Assembly: GCA_964552325.1 (NCBI GenBank)
Contig: CAZKHA010000054.1
Location: 1 to 20,502, forward strand
Reading direction: 5' to 3'
Length of the DNA stretch: 20,502 bases
Origin: CAZKCK01 sp964552325
GTDB lineage: Bacteria; Bacteroidota; Bacteroidia; Bacteroidales; TTA-H9
The position numbers and the translations under genes were made by a program. A model generated the notes under the pieces. It was given only the letters and a program-made list of their open reading frames with translations. It was not told the DNA's origin and ran no database searches. This document shows positions 1 through 7,800 of this stretch, one piece after another. Numbering within the stretch: the first letter of the stretch is position 1; each line of letters starts with the position of its first letter.

Positions 1-807
1 TTATTTTTTAGCGTTTTTGTTCCTAACCAAAATATCCATGAAGGTGATGGTAGCATCTTCCATGGAGTTAACAATTGATTCAACTTTTGAGAGCAGGTAG
101 TTGTAGAACACCTGAAGGATAATAGCTACAATAAGACCGAATACGGTGGTCAACAGAGCCACTTTCATACCACCTGCTACAACGGTTGGTGAAATGTCAC
201 CTGCAGCTTCAATAGCGTCGAAGGCTTGAACCATACCTACTACCGTTCCCAAGAACCCGAGCATGGGTGCCAAAGCGATAAATAGGGTAATCCAGCTTAA
301 GTTCTTCTCAAGGCGGGCCATAAGCACACCACCATACGAAACTACTGATTTCTCAACTACATCCAAACCTTCGTTAATCCTGTCGAGGCCTTGGAAGAAT
401 ATGCTAGCCAATGGGCCGCGTGTATTCTTGCAAATCTCCTTGGCAGCAGAAACACCTTCGGTTTCAAGGGCTGTTTCAACCTTGTTCAGAAGTTTTTGGG
501 TGTTGGTTGATGAAAGGTTCAAATAAATGATACGTTCAATTACCAGCGCAAGACCTAGGATCATACAAATCAGGATAGGAGCCATCCATTCGGCACCCCC
601 TTCAATAAATTTGTCTTTCAATACTTGATGGAAAGATTTGTCTTCAACCGGTGCGGTAGGCATTTCAGCAGCTGGTGCTGGGGCAGCAGTGTCAACTTGG
701 GTTGTGTTAGCAGTACCAGTAGCAGTCTGGTCCTGAGCAAAGGAAACGTTCGATAAACCGAATGTCAACATTCCGGCTAGCGACAATAAAGCAATCAGTT
801 TTTTCAT
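1..807 (-). CDS. MotA/TolQ/ExbB-family proton channel protein
   Basis: This 268-residue inner-membrane protein belongs to the ExbB/TolQ/MotA family. Members form the proton-conducting channel that powers TonB-dependent outer-membrane transport or Tol-Pal function. Residues 1-24 look like a signal peptide or first membrane segment (MKKLIALLSLAGMLTFGLSN...SFA). A Thr/Ala/Pro-rich linker follows to about residue 55. The usual three membrane helices lie near 73-97, 168-195 and 205-238. The family signature is in the second and third helices (LAPMLGFLGTVVGMVQAF at 179-196 and VAGGMKVALLTTVFGL at 210-225). The long N-terminal extension is common in Bacteroidota ExbB-like proteins. The stop codon is at the window edge (1-3), so the gene is complete, but any exbD partner would lie outside. 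It lies downstream of tRNA-Ser on the same strand. ExbB and TolQ cannot be told apart from sequence; the family is certain. Confidence 0.93.
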   Translation of the reverse strand: MKKLIALLSLAGMLTFGLSNVSFAQDQTATGTANTTQVDTAAPAPAAEMPTAPVEDKSFHQVLKDKFIEGGAEWMAPILICMILGLALVIERIIYLNLSSTNTQKLLNKVETALETEGVSAAKEICKNTRGPLASIFFQGLDRINEGLDVVEKSVVSYGGVLMARLEKNLSWITLFIALAPMLGFLGTVVGMVQAFDAIEAAGDISPTVVAGGMKVALLTTVFGLIVAIILQVFYNYLLSKVESIVNSMEDATITFMDILVRNKNAKK

Positions 808-878
808 AGTGCGATGGATTGATTTACGTAAATAAAAATTTTAGATTATTGAAATTAAGTTTTGGTACAAGAAAATTG

Positions 879-966
879 CGGAGAGAAAGGGATTCGAACC
901 CTTGGTACGCTTTTGGCGTACACACACTTTCCAGGCGTGCGCCTTCGACCACTCGGCCACCTCTCC
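879..966 (-). tRNA. tRNA-Ser (anticodon GGA)
   Basis: Read on the minus strand, this 88-nt sequence folds as a class II tRNA. The 7-bp acceptor stem is GGAGAGG/TCTCTCC with one G-T pair and discriminator G. The D arm is GCC/GGC. The anticodon stem CACGC/GTGTG encloses loop CTGGAAA, giving anticodon GGA at 930-932. The long variable arm GTACGC/GCGTAC is typical of serine tRNA. The T arm AAGGG-TTCGAAT-CCCTT is canonical. The 3' CCA is not encoded, because CAA follows the discriminator base. It reads UCC and UCU codons. Confidence 0.97.
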
Positions 967-1114
967 AATAGTTAATTTATTTATTTACAGCATTATGTGC
1001 ATAGTTCATTTCAGGCTGCTAATGTACGAAAAAAATTTCAGCCATTAAATAACATTCTTTGGCAGTTTTTTTTATAGGATTGTTACAAACTCAACGTGGC
1101 AACTTGTTCCTTAG

Positions 1115-1130
1115 TATAGTAGCTACTATA
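1115..1130. repeat. 16-bp perfect palindrome between ansA and tRNA-Ser
   Basis: TATAGTAGCTACTATA is a perfect inverted repeat with no spacer. The flanks extend it imperfectly: GTTC-C-TT on the left against AAGAAC on the right. It lies about 20 bases past the ansA stop codon and about 150 bases before tRNA-Ser, both minus-strand genes. No T-run follows on the minus strand, so it is not a standard terminator. It may be an operator or a hairpin in the ansA 3' untranslated region; the role is not visible. Confidence 0.45.
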
Positions 1131-1150
1131 AAGAACTGAAAAAAAATAAC

Positions 1151-2182
1151 TTATAATACAGTCATCTCACCTCTTAACGATTGGGTTAACAATTTTCTGA
1201 TGTGGGCAATCTCAAATTTTTCTCCAAAAAGGTACATCAATTTGGCCAATGCCGACTCGGTTGTTATATCATACCCGCTTATAACACCTATACTTCCCAA
1301 TGCAAGACTGGTATTGTACAAGCCTTGCTCCACAAAACCCTCTTTGCACTGTGTTACATTATATAATAGTATATCACGTTCAATGGCACTACTTAAAGCA
1401 TCAAGGAACCATTTTTCGGTTGGAGCGTTTCCAGACCCATAGGTTTCTAATATAACGGCTTTTAAATCAGGAATATTTAGGATGGCATGTACCACTTTAG
1501 GCGAAATACCCGGAAATAGTTTTAAGATTACTACGTTGGTATCCAGTTTTTTATGAACTTTCAGCTTTTTAAAGTTTGGTTTGAGTATGCTTGCGTGGTT
1601 AAATTTTATCTTTATACCAACCTCTGCCAGCGGAGGATAGTTGCCCGAAATGAAGGCGTTGAAGTTTTCGGCATTGAACTTAAGGGTTCTGTTGCCCCTA
1701 AATAGTTTATTTTCAAAGCAGATAGATACTTCTGGTACAAGAGGGGTCCCATCTTTATAACTCGTGGCTATTTCGATGCTGGTGATAAAATTTTCGCGCC
1801 CATCAGAACGTATCATTCCCAATGGAAGCTGCGACCCGGTAAAAACAACCGGCTTGTTCAGGTTTTCGAGCATAAAGCTTAGCACCGAAGCCGAATAGGC
1901 CATCGTGTCAGTGCCATGCAACACAACGAAACCATCATAAAGCTCGTAGTTTTCTTCAATTACGCCTGCAAGCCTAATCCAAAAATCGGGTTTCATATCC
2001 GAAGAATCGATGAGCGGATCGAACGAATAGGATGCAATACGGCATTTAAGGTTCTCTAAAACAGGCATTTTGCTGTAAAGATGCTCAAAATTAAAGGGTT
2101 CGAGGGCTCCTGTTTGGCTGTTCCGTATCATGCCAATAGTGCCTCCAGTGTATATCACCAAAACGCAGGAATCGGTATGCAT
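1151..2182 (-). CDS. ansA: Type I (cytoplasmic) L-asparaginase
   Basis: This 343-residue enzyme hydrolyses L-asparagine to aspartate and ammonia. The two family signatures are present: YTGGTIGM at 11-18, with nucleophile Thr15, and LHGTDTMAY at 88-96, with Thr91 and Asp92 of the second catalytic triad. Conserved segments SSDM (60-63) and GSQLPLG also fit. No signal peptide is visible, and the length matches cytoplasmic type I enzymes. The gene starts at ATG 2182, 9 bp after the tatD stop, so the two are probably cotranscribed from a promoter before tatD. The same family includes glutaminases and the asparaginase-like subunit of archaeal GatD, but motifs and length favour AnsA. Confidence 0.93.
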   Translation of the reverse strand: MHTDSCVLVIYTGGTIGMIRNSQTGALEPFNFEHLYSKMPVLENLKCRIASYSFDPLIDSSDMKPDFWIRLAGVIEENYELYDGFVVLHGTDTMAYSASVLSFMLENLNKPVVFTGSQLPLGMIRSDGRENFITSIEIATSYKDGTPLVPEVSICFENKLFRGNRTLKFNAENFNAFISGNYPPLAEVGIKIKFNHASILKPNFKKLKVHKKLDTNVVILKLFPGISPKVVHAILNIPDLKAVILETYGSGNAPTEKWFLDALSSAIERDILLYNVTQCKEGFVEQGLYNTSLALGSIGVISGYDITTESALAKLMYLFGEKFEIAHIRKLLTQSLRGEMTVL

Positions 2183-2191
2183 GCTAATGGT

Positions 2192-2965
2192 TTATAAAGT
2201 TAGGTTAAACAAGTTTACGGCATTAATAGTAGTGGCTTGTGCCACGTCCTGTTGGCTACAGTGCTTTATCTCCGCTATTTTTTCGGCAATACTTGGAATA
2301 TAAGCACTCTCGTTGCGTTTGCCTCGGTAAGGCACAGGTGATAAAAACGGGGCATCGGTCTCTAAAACAAGATATTCCATAGGAATCTCTTTTACAATTT
2401 GGTCGAGGCCCGATTTTTTATAGGTAACCACGCCACCAATACCAAGATAGAACCCCCAGCCCGTGATTTTTTTGGCTTGTTCAAGGTTGCCGCTGTAGCA
2501 ATGGAATACTACTTTTAATGTTTCAGGGTTTTCTTCATCAAAAACGTTTAAAATTTCATCCATGCTATTGCGTGAATGAATCACTAAGGGCAAGTTGAAT
2601 TCACGCGACCATTGGATTTGCATTTTTAAGGCATTAACCTGTTCGGGGTAATATGTGGTATCCCAGTAGAGGTCAATTCCAGCCTCGCCTATTGCAATAT
2701 ATTGGTTCTGTTGTAGTTCGTTATACGCAATTTGTAGTTCTTCCAAGTAATTCGATTTAACTGAGGTAGGATGCAAACCCATCATGGGTAAACACTGCCT
2801 TGGAAATTGTGCCGCAAGCGCTTTAAGACCTGGTATGGAGGATGAGTCAATATTGGGCAATAAAATTTTTTCAACACCTTGTTTCTCAGCGTTTATTACG
2901 GTTTTTGTGCGATCATCGTCAAATTCACTTAAGTAGAGATGCGCGTGTGTGTCGATTAGAATCAT
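2192..2965 (-). CDS. tatD: TatD-family metal-dependent hydrolase/DNase
   Basis: This 257-residue TIM-barrel protein of the amidohydrolase superfamily resembles TatD, a 3'-5' deoxyribonuclease. All expected metal ligands are visible: DTHAHL with His7 and His9, Glu94 in GEAGIDLYW, His130 in HSRNS, His155 in HCYSG and Asp204 in ETDAPFLSP. Length is normal for the family. It is the first gene of a probable tatD-ansA operon. The ATG at 2965 lies only four bases after a TAACTTTG promoter element, so a leaderless message is likely. The exact biological substrate is not fixed by sequence; YcfH/YjjV-type paralogues share the same motifs. Confidence 0.92.
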   Translation of the reverse strand: MILIDTHAHLYLSEFDDDRTKTVINAEKQGVEKILLPNIDSSSIPGLKALAAQFPRQCLPMMGLHPTSVKSNYLEELQIAYNELQQNQYIAIGEAGIDLYWDTTYYPEQVNALKMQIQWSREFNLPLVIHSRNSMDEILNVFDEENPETLKVVFHCYSGNLEQAKKITGWGFYLGIGGVVTYKKSGLDQIVKEIPMEYLVLETDAPFLSPVPYRGKRNESAYIPSIAEKIAEIKHCSQQDVAQATTINAVNLFNLTL

Positions 2966-2969
2966 GCTG

Positions 2970-2977
2970 CAAAGTTA
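2970..2977 (-). promoter_or_regulatory. TAnnTTTG -7 element of tatD
   Basis: The minus strand reads TAACTTTG-CAGC-ATG, an exact match to the Bacteroidota -7 consensus. In such promoters the transcript usually begins a few bases past the final G, which here is at or next to the tatD ATG. No convincing TTTG -33 box is present upstream. Confidence 0.6.
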
Positions 2978-2996
2978 GGCCTTTTTGTTTTTGTGG

Positions 2997-3004
2997 TATT
3001 TTTG
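2997..3004 (+). promoter_or_regulatory. TAnnTTTG -7 element of the GT9 gene
   Basis: TATTTTTG matches the TAnnTTTG consensus on the plus strand, 17 bases before the proposed TTG start of the glycosyltransferase gene. It sits back to back with the tatD element inside a 56-bp divergent region. A TTTG at 2984-2987 is too close to act as a -33 box. Confidence 0.45.
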
Positions 3005-3021
3005 CCGAAAATGCGCTTGCT

Positions 3022-4008
3022 TTGAAGACAAAAATTCTGGTTGTTCGTTTCAGTTCCATTGGTGATATTGTGGTTACTACTCCCATCCTGCGGTGTATTA
3101 AAGCCCAATTGCCTGGCTCTGAAGTACATTATATAACCAAGGTCGCTTTTAAAGGAATCTTGCAACCCAATCCCTACATTGATAAGATTTTTACCATCCA
3201 ACATAGCCTTTCGGAAGTTTTGCCATTGCTTAAAACCGAAAAATATGACTATGTAGTTGATTTACAAAACAATTTGCGCTCGTTGACTTTGCGCTGTAAG
3301 TTAGGTAAGCCAGCTGGTTCGTTTAACAAGCTCAACCTTCGCAAATATATATATGTGCGATTTAAGTGGAATGTAATGCCATCCATCCATATAGTTGATC
3401 GGTATTTCAAGGCTTTAAGCAAGCTTGGTGTTACCAATGATGAAAAGGGTTTGGACTTCTTTATTCCTGAAAGCACTAATATTGCGTATTCAAGTATAAG
3501 TAATGAACTTGCAGAGGCTTACCACGTGTTGGTGATAGGTGCCAAACATGTCACCAAGCAGATTCCGGTTCAACTGGCCCGCGATCTAATCCTAAAAAGC
3601 CAACTACCCATTGTATTAGCCGGTGGACCAGAAGATAAGGGAAAAGGGGATGCTATTGCTGAAGGATTGACTCATAAGGTAATAAACGCTTGCGGGAAGC
3701 TATCTCTTTTACAGTCGGCATCCCTAATAGAACATGCAAATAAGGTAATTACTGCCGATACTGGCTTGATGCACATTGCTGCAGCCTTACACAAGCATAT
3801 TGTTGTTGTTTGGGGCAATACAGTTCCCGAGTTTGGAATGTGGCCTTACCTACCCAACGAAACTCAAAAAGTTTTTCAATCAGAAGTAAAAAACCTGGCA
3901 TGCAGGCCATGCAGCAAATTAGGTCATAAAAAATGCCCTCAGCATCATTTTGATTGCATGAATAAACAAGATGTGGGCAAAATAGTGCAATGGCTAAACC
4001 AAAGTTAA
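3022..4008 (+). CDS. Glycosyltransferase family 9 (heptosyltransferase-like) protein
   Basis: About 328 residues, of the ADP-heptose:LPS heptosyltransferase family (GT9). These enzymes transfer a sugar from a nucleotide donor to the lipopolysaccharide core on the cytoplasmic side of the inner membrane. The N-terminal Rossmann motif ILVVRFSSIGDIVVTTP is at 5-21 and the donor-site signature TADTGLMHIAAAL at about 244-256. The C-terminus has a cysteine-rich segment CRPCSKLGHKKCP...C. The open frame extends back to 2842, but that part overlaps tatD and does not resemble the family. TTG 3022 puts the conserved beta strand right at the N-terminus, so I chose it. A short ATG frame (MRLL then stop) at 3011 overlaps this start, so a one-base sequence error is possible. 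The sugar and acceptor are unknown. Confidence 0.88.
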   Translation: MKTKILVVRFSSIGDIVVTTPILRCIKAQLPGSEVHYITKVAFKGILQPNPYIDKIFTIQHSLSEVLPLLKTEKYDYVVDLQNNLRSLTLRCKLGKPAGSFNKLNLRKYIYVRFKWNVMPSIHIVDRYFKALSKLGVTNDEKGLDFFIPESTNIAYSSISNELAEAYHVLVIGAKHVTKQIPVQLARDLILKSQLPIVLAGGPEDKGKGDAIAEGLTHKVINACGKLSLLQSASLIEHANKVITADTGLMHIAAALHKHIVVVWGNTVPEFGMWPYLPNETQKVFQSEVKNLACRPCSKLGHKKCPQHHFDCMNKQDVGKIVQWLNQS

Positions 4009-4010
4009 TC

Positions 4011-4646
4011 CTATAAAAAAGGATTGTTAAGTTTTTCGTGCCCAATGGTAGTGGCGGGTCCATGCCCTGGATATACGAGCGTTGATTCAGGAAGACTAAA
4101 AAGTTTTTTTTCGATGCTCTCTTTCAGTGTGTTGTAGTTACCTGTGGGTAAATCGGTGCGGCCAATGCTTTCCTTAAATAGCACATCGCCCGAAATAACA
4201 AAGCCTTGGTTGGCATTATAAAAGCAAACAGAACCCTCGGCATGGCCAGGTGTGTAAAGTACTTCGAGTGTATGGTTGCCGAATGCAATGGCATCGCCCT
4301 CCTCAAAAAAGCCAGTGGGGTCGTAAATCTTGCCAACATTAATTTGGTAAGCCTTGCCAAAATCAGCTGCAAAGCCTACAAAAAACTTACCCTTTGGATG
4401 AATACGGTACCCAATGCCGTAGTTGTCAGTTATATAATAGCTGCCCAGCATATGGTCGGTATGGCAATGGGTTTGTACCATATCTTTTATGCTTAAGTTG
4501 TTGTTTTTAATATAATTATTGAGTTCCGCCCATTGAGCATCCGAATTGCATGCAGCATCAATAACAATGCACTCAAGGGTTTCGTCATGTAGAACATAGG
4601 TATTGGTTTGAAACTCATTAAAAACGAATCGTTGAACAGTAATCAT
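4011..4646 (-). CDS. MBL-fold metallohydrolase, glyoxalase II-like
   Basis: This 211-residue protein has the metallo-beta-lactamase fold of the hydroxyacylglutathione hydrolase (glyoxalase II) group. The zinc-binding motif THCHTDH (His60, His62, Asp64, His65) is intact. Further ligands appear in PGHAEGS, in SGDVLF (the bridging Asp) and in the C-terminal VYPGHGP. Members typically cleave thioesters such as S-lactoylglutathione or related thiol conjugates. Many Bacteroidota lack glutathione, so the true substrate is open. Its stop codon is two bases from that of the convergent GT9 gene, leaving almost no room for a terminator. ATG 4646 is used because the N-terminus MITVQRFVFNEFQTNTYV fits the family closely. 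Confidence 0.9.
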   Translation of the reverse strand: MITVQRFVFNEFQTNTYVLHDETLECIVIDAACNSDAQWAELNNYIKNNNLSIKDMVQTHCHTDHMLGSYYITDNYGIGYRIHPKGKFFVGFAADFGKAYQINVGKIYDPTGFFEEGDAIAFGNHTLEVLYTPGHAEGSVCFYNANQGFVISGDVLFKESIGRTDLPTGNYNTLKESIEKKLFSLPESTLVYPGHGPATTIGHEKLNNPFL

Positions 4647-4868
4647 AGGGGAGGGGATTAGGTTTATTCATTATTACGTACTGATTTATAATTAATTGCA
4701 TGCTAGCACCTAATTATTGCCATTTGAAGGTTAATCGTAAGCATTTGAATGTTTATTGGTGCAAAAATAGCCAAAATCAGCTGCAATGGCTTCAAATTCC
4801 AAAAAACACTACTTTAGCATCGGCTTGATGGGCAGCCTTCGCTCATAGTTTAATCAAAAGCTTTTTTC
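4647..4868. other. Divergent intergenic region
   Basis: This 222-bp AT-rich stretch separates the divergent MBL hydrolase and Omp85-like fusion genes, so it should contain both promoters. I could not find an exact TAnnTTTG element on either strand. It contains a 17-bp exact copy (4770-4786) of a segment inside the MBL gene. Confidence 0.6.
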
Positions 4869-7800
4869 ATGCACCGTTTGGGTTTTGTAGTTGCGATTGT
4901 TATGTTCTTGGTTTTGCCAAGAGGTATGGCCCAAATGCATAACTCCTTTTCTTTTAGTGATTATAATCCTACCATTCAGTATTCGACCAAGCAATGGAAT
5001 TGCCATACGTTCGGAAACTTGAATGTATATTACTATGGTGATGGAAATGCATTGGCTTCAATGGTAGCATGGTACACCAAACAACAGCTAGAACATCTTG
5101 GCTTAAAAGCCGGGATTCGTTACCAAGGTTTGTTACATGTGTTGGTTTATAGCAATACCGATGCATTCCTCTCAAGTAATATAGGTTCGGCCGTACCCCA
5201 TAGCCAAGGAGTGGGCTGGAATCATGCAGTTGCTATGGATCGAATTGAGGTGGTAAACACAGGCAGTTTATACGATTGCCAGCGGCAGATACGAAGAGAA
5301 TTGGCCAAACTCCTATTAAACATTCATTTTAACGGTTCCTCTTTAAAGAGCCAGCTCATTAATCAAACCCTCATCAACTTACCCCCTTGGTTTATCGATG
5401 GCTTAGCCGATTATCTGGCAGGTTCGGTTACCCACGAACAAAAAGCGAGCTTTGCCGAATTATTGGCGCAAAAGCAGATTAACTTCAACTTACTTACTTC
5501 AAGTGAATGGAGAACCTTAGGGTTCTTTTTGTTCCAATATATCCAGCATGCTTATGACCCAGAACAATGGCAGGCAATATTATCCCTAACACGGGCCACA
5601 CAATCGCCTGAGGACGCGCTGGCTATTGCTCTTGGCCAATCTTTCAACGGCTTATTAACGGATTGCTTTACGCATTATCGTCTGCAATTTGGAGTTTTAC
5701 CCGAACCTAGGAAATCTTCATCGTCAGGCTTGGCTAGCTTTATCGCAAAAAGCGCTGTTAGCGTACCAGTAACAAGCAATTCAGGAAGATACTTTGCCAC
5801 AGTTGGTAAATACCCCAATCATTTAGCAGTGTTGATTACTGACACGTTGAATAAGCATGCCACCAAAATCCTCAACATTCCAAATTTTGGCCTTGAACAC
5901 AGCATACCGCGTGAACCAGTATTAATGAAGTGGAGCCCAATCATGGATAACCTAATTATCATAGCCCGCATGGCAGGTAAGCTTATTCTTTATCAATATG
6001 ATGTGCCTTCAGGGAATATGCGCCAACGAAGTTTTGATTATTTTGAAGCTATCAATGATTTTTCATTGGCTCCTGATGGTTCAAAATTAGTGGTTTCGGC
6101 AGTTAAGGATGGGCATACCGATATATTTACCGTAACCCTGGCTGGCATGCATATACAAAGGCTAACCAAAGATGTTTTTGATGATTTGGAGCCTGTTTTT
6201 ATCTCGAATAACCAAGTAGTTTTCAGTTCAAACCGTACCACATCATTGGTGTTTCCATCGTTTGTTGAAGTTACCAAAGACTTAAGCGCTCAAATGGATT
6301 TGTTCTTGCTGGCATTACCAGCTCCCATGCCAATAAAGCATGCTGTTCAGCTTACGTTTACAGGCAACCAAAGCGAGATTGGAGTTGAGCCCGTGAACGA
6401 TACTGCATTCTGCTTTTTGGCCCAAAGCGAAACAAGCTCGCAACTGTGCTTGGGCAAAATTGATTCTATAGTGGTAAGTTTTGATACCTTGGCTCATTAC
6501 CAAAAGTTTATGCGAGCTTTTTCGTTTGATAAACCATCAAGTTTTATTACCAAGCAACACTATGCATCGGCATTTAAAGTATTAATAAGTAAGAAGGGTG
6601 ATGGCTCTTTTGCTTACGATAAGCTGAACCAAATGCAGTGCAAAAGCTACCAAACAAATGTTTCACAAACCTTCGGCAACCAAATCCCCCTAGTTGACAC
6701 TTTGCCCGATTATCACCAAGTTACTAGTTTCCAGACCTATCAGTTTTCGGAGGAGGCATTGCAAAAAACAGGGTTCGCAGAGTATAAGAATGCAGAAAAA
6801 TCTTCTCAAACAACAAGCAACATACAACGTTTTAGGTTAAAAGGGTTGATTCCGTATAGTCCGGAGTTTTATATTCGCAGGATTTCGTCAGCTATTGATT
6901 TTAGTGCCTATAATTTTTCGTATCAATTGGTTGGTAATCCCCAGCAACCTCAGTTTCATGTTCCGGGATTCAATATCCTAACACAAGGTGGTTGCTCTGA
7001 CCTTACCGAGGATCATCACCTTGATCTTGGTTTTAGGGTTTCAGCTGATTTGGTGAACAATGAATACTTGCTTCGGTACCGAAACTTAAAACATAGGCTC
7101 CATCAAGAGTATACATTTTATTACCGCACATTGCAGCAGCCCGTTAGCGATGGCATATTCTCTTTACGTGACTATTTTGTTGGAAGCAAAGTAACATGGC
7201 CAATTACCCCTTATGTACATTTTTGGGGCAAGTTGGGAGTAAACTATGCGCTGCAGGATGCTAAAGCTGTAGATGAATCAAACCTTAAGAAACCTACGCA
7301 ATCTGATATACGACCAGAAGTGGCGCTTGCATTTGAGCATAATAGCCAACTCCATCTTTTCTTAAACCTACGTAAAGGCTTGGCGTATCGTGTTTTTGCC
7401 GAGGCATTTTATACATCAAGGTATAATTCTTTAGTTTATAGCATGGGCTTCGATTTCAGATACTACAATAGAATCGGACGTTCGGTTTTTACGGCTCTAC
7501 GTGTGGCCTCAGGTACTTCAGGAAGCGCAGGCAAACTTTTGTTTGTTTTAGGAGGTTTATACAATCAGCTTAATGCCGAATACAACAATCAACTGCCTGC
7601 AGGTATGCAGTCAACCTATTTATATCAGGCACATAATGCTGGGCTTAGGGGTTATAAAGTTGGGGTAAGACAGGGCTCATCGTATGTATTGACCTCGGCT
7701 GAAGTACGCATTCCAATTATTCGAATGTTGGTTCAAAACCCGCTTAGGTCGGCTTTCCTCAAGAATTTGCAAGTTGTAGGTTTTGCCGATGCGGGTACGG

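Noticed and set aside
2842..3021. N-terminal extension of the GT9 reading frame to ATG 2842
   Set aside because: It lies antisense within the well-supported tatD gene and across both promoters, and the translated residues do not resemble the family's N-terminus.
4007..4025. Bidirectional terminator between the convergent GT9 and MBL genes
   Set aside because: AATCC/GGATT gives only a 5-bp stem around the stop codons, too weak to call.
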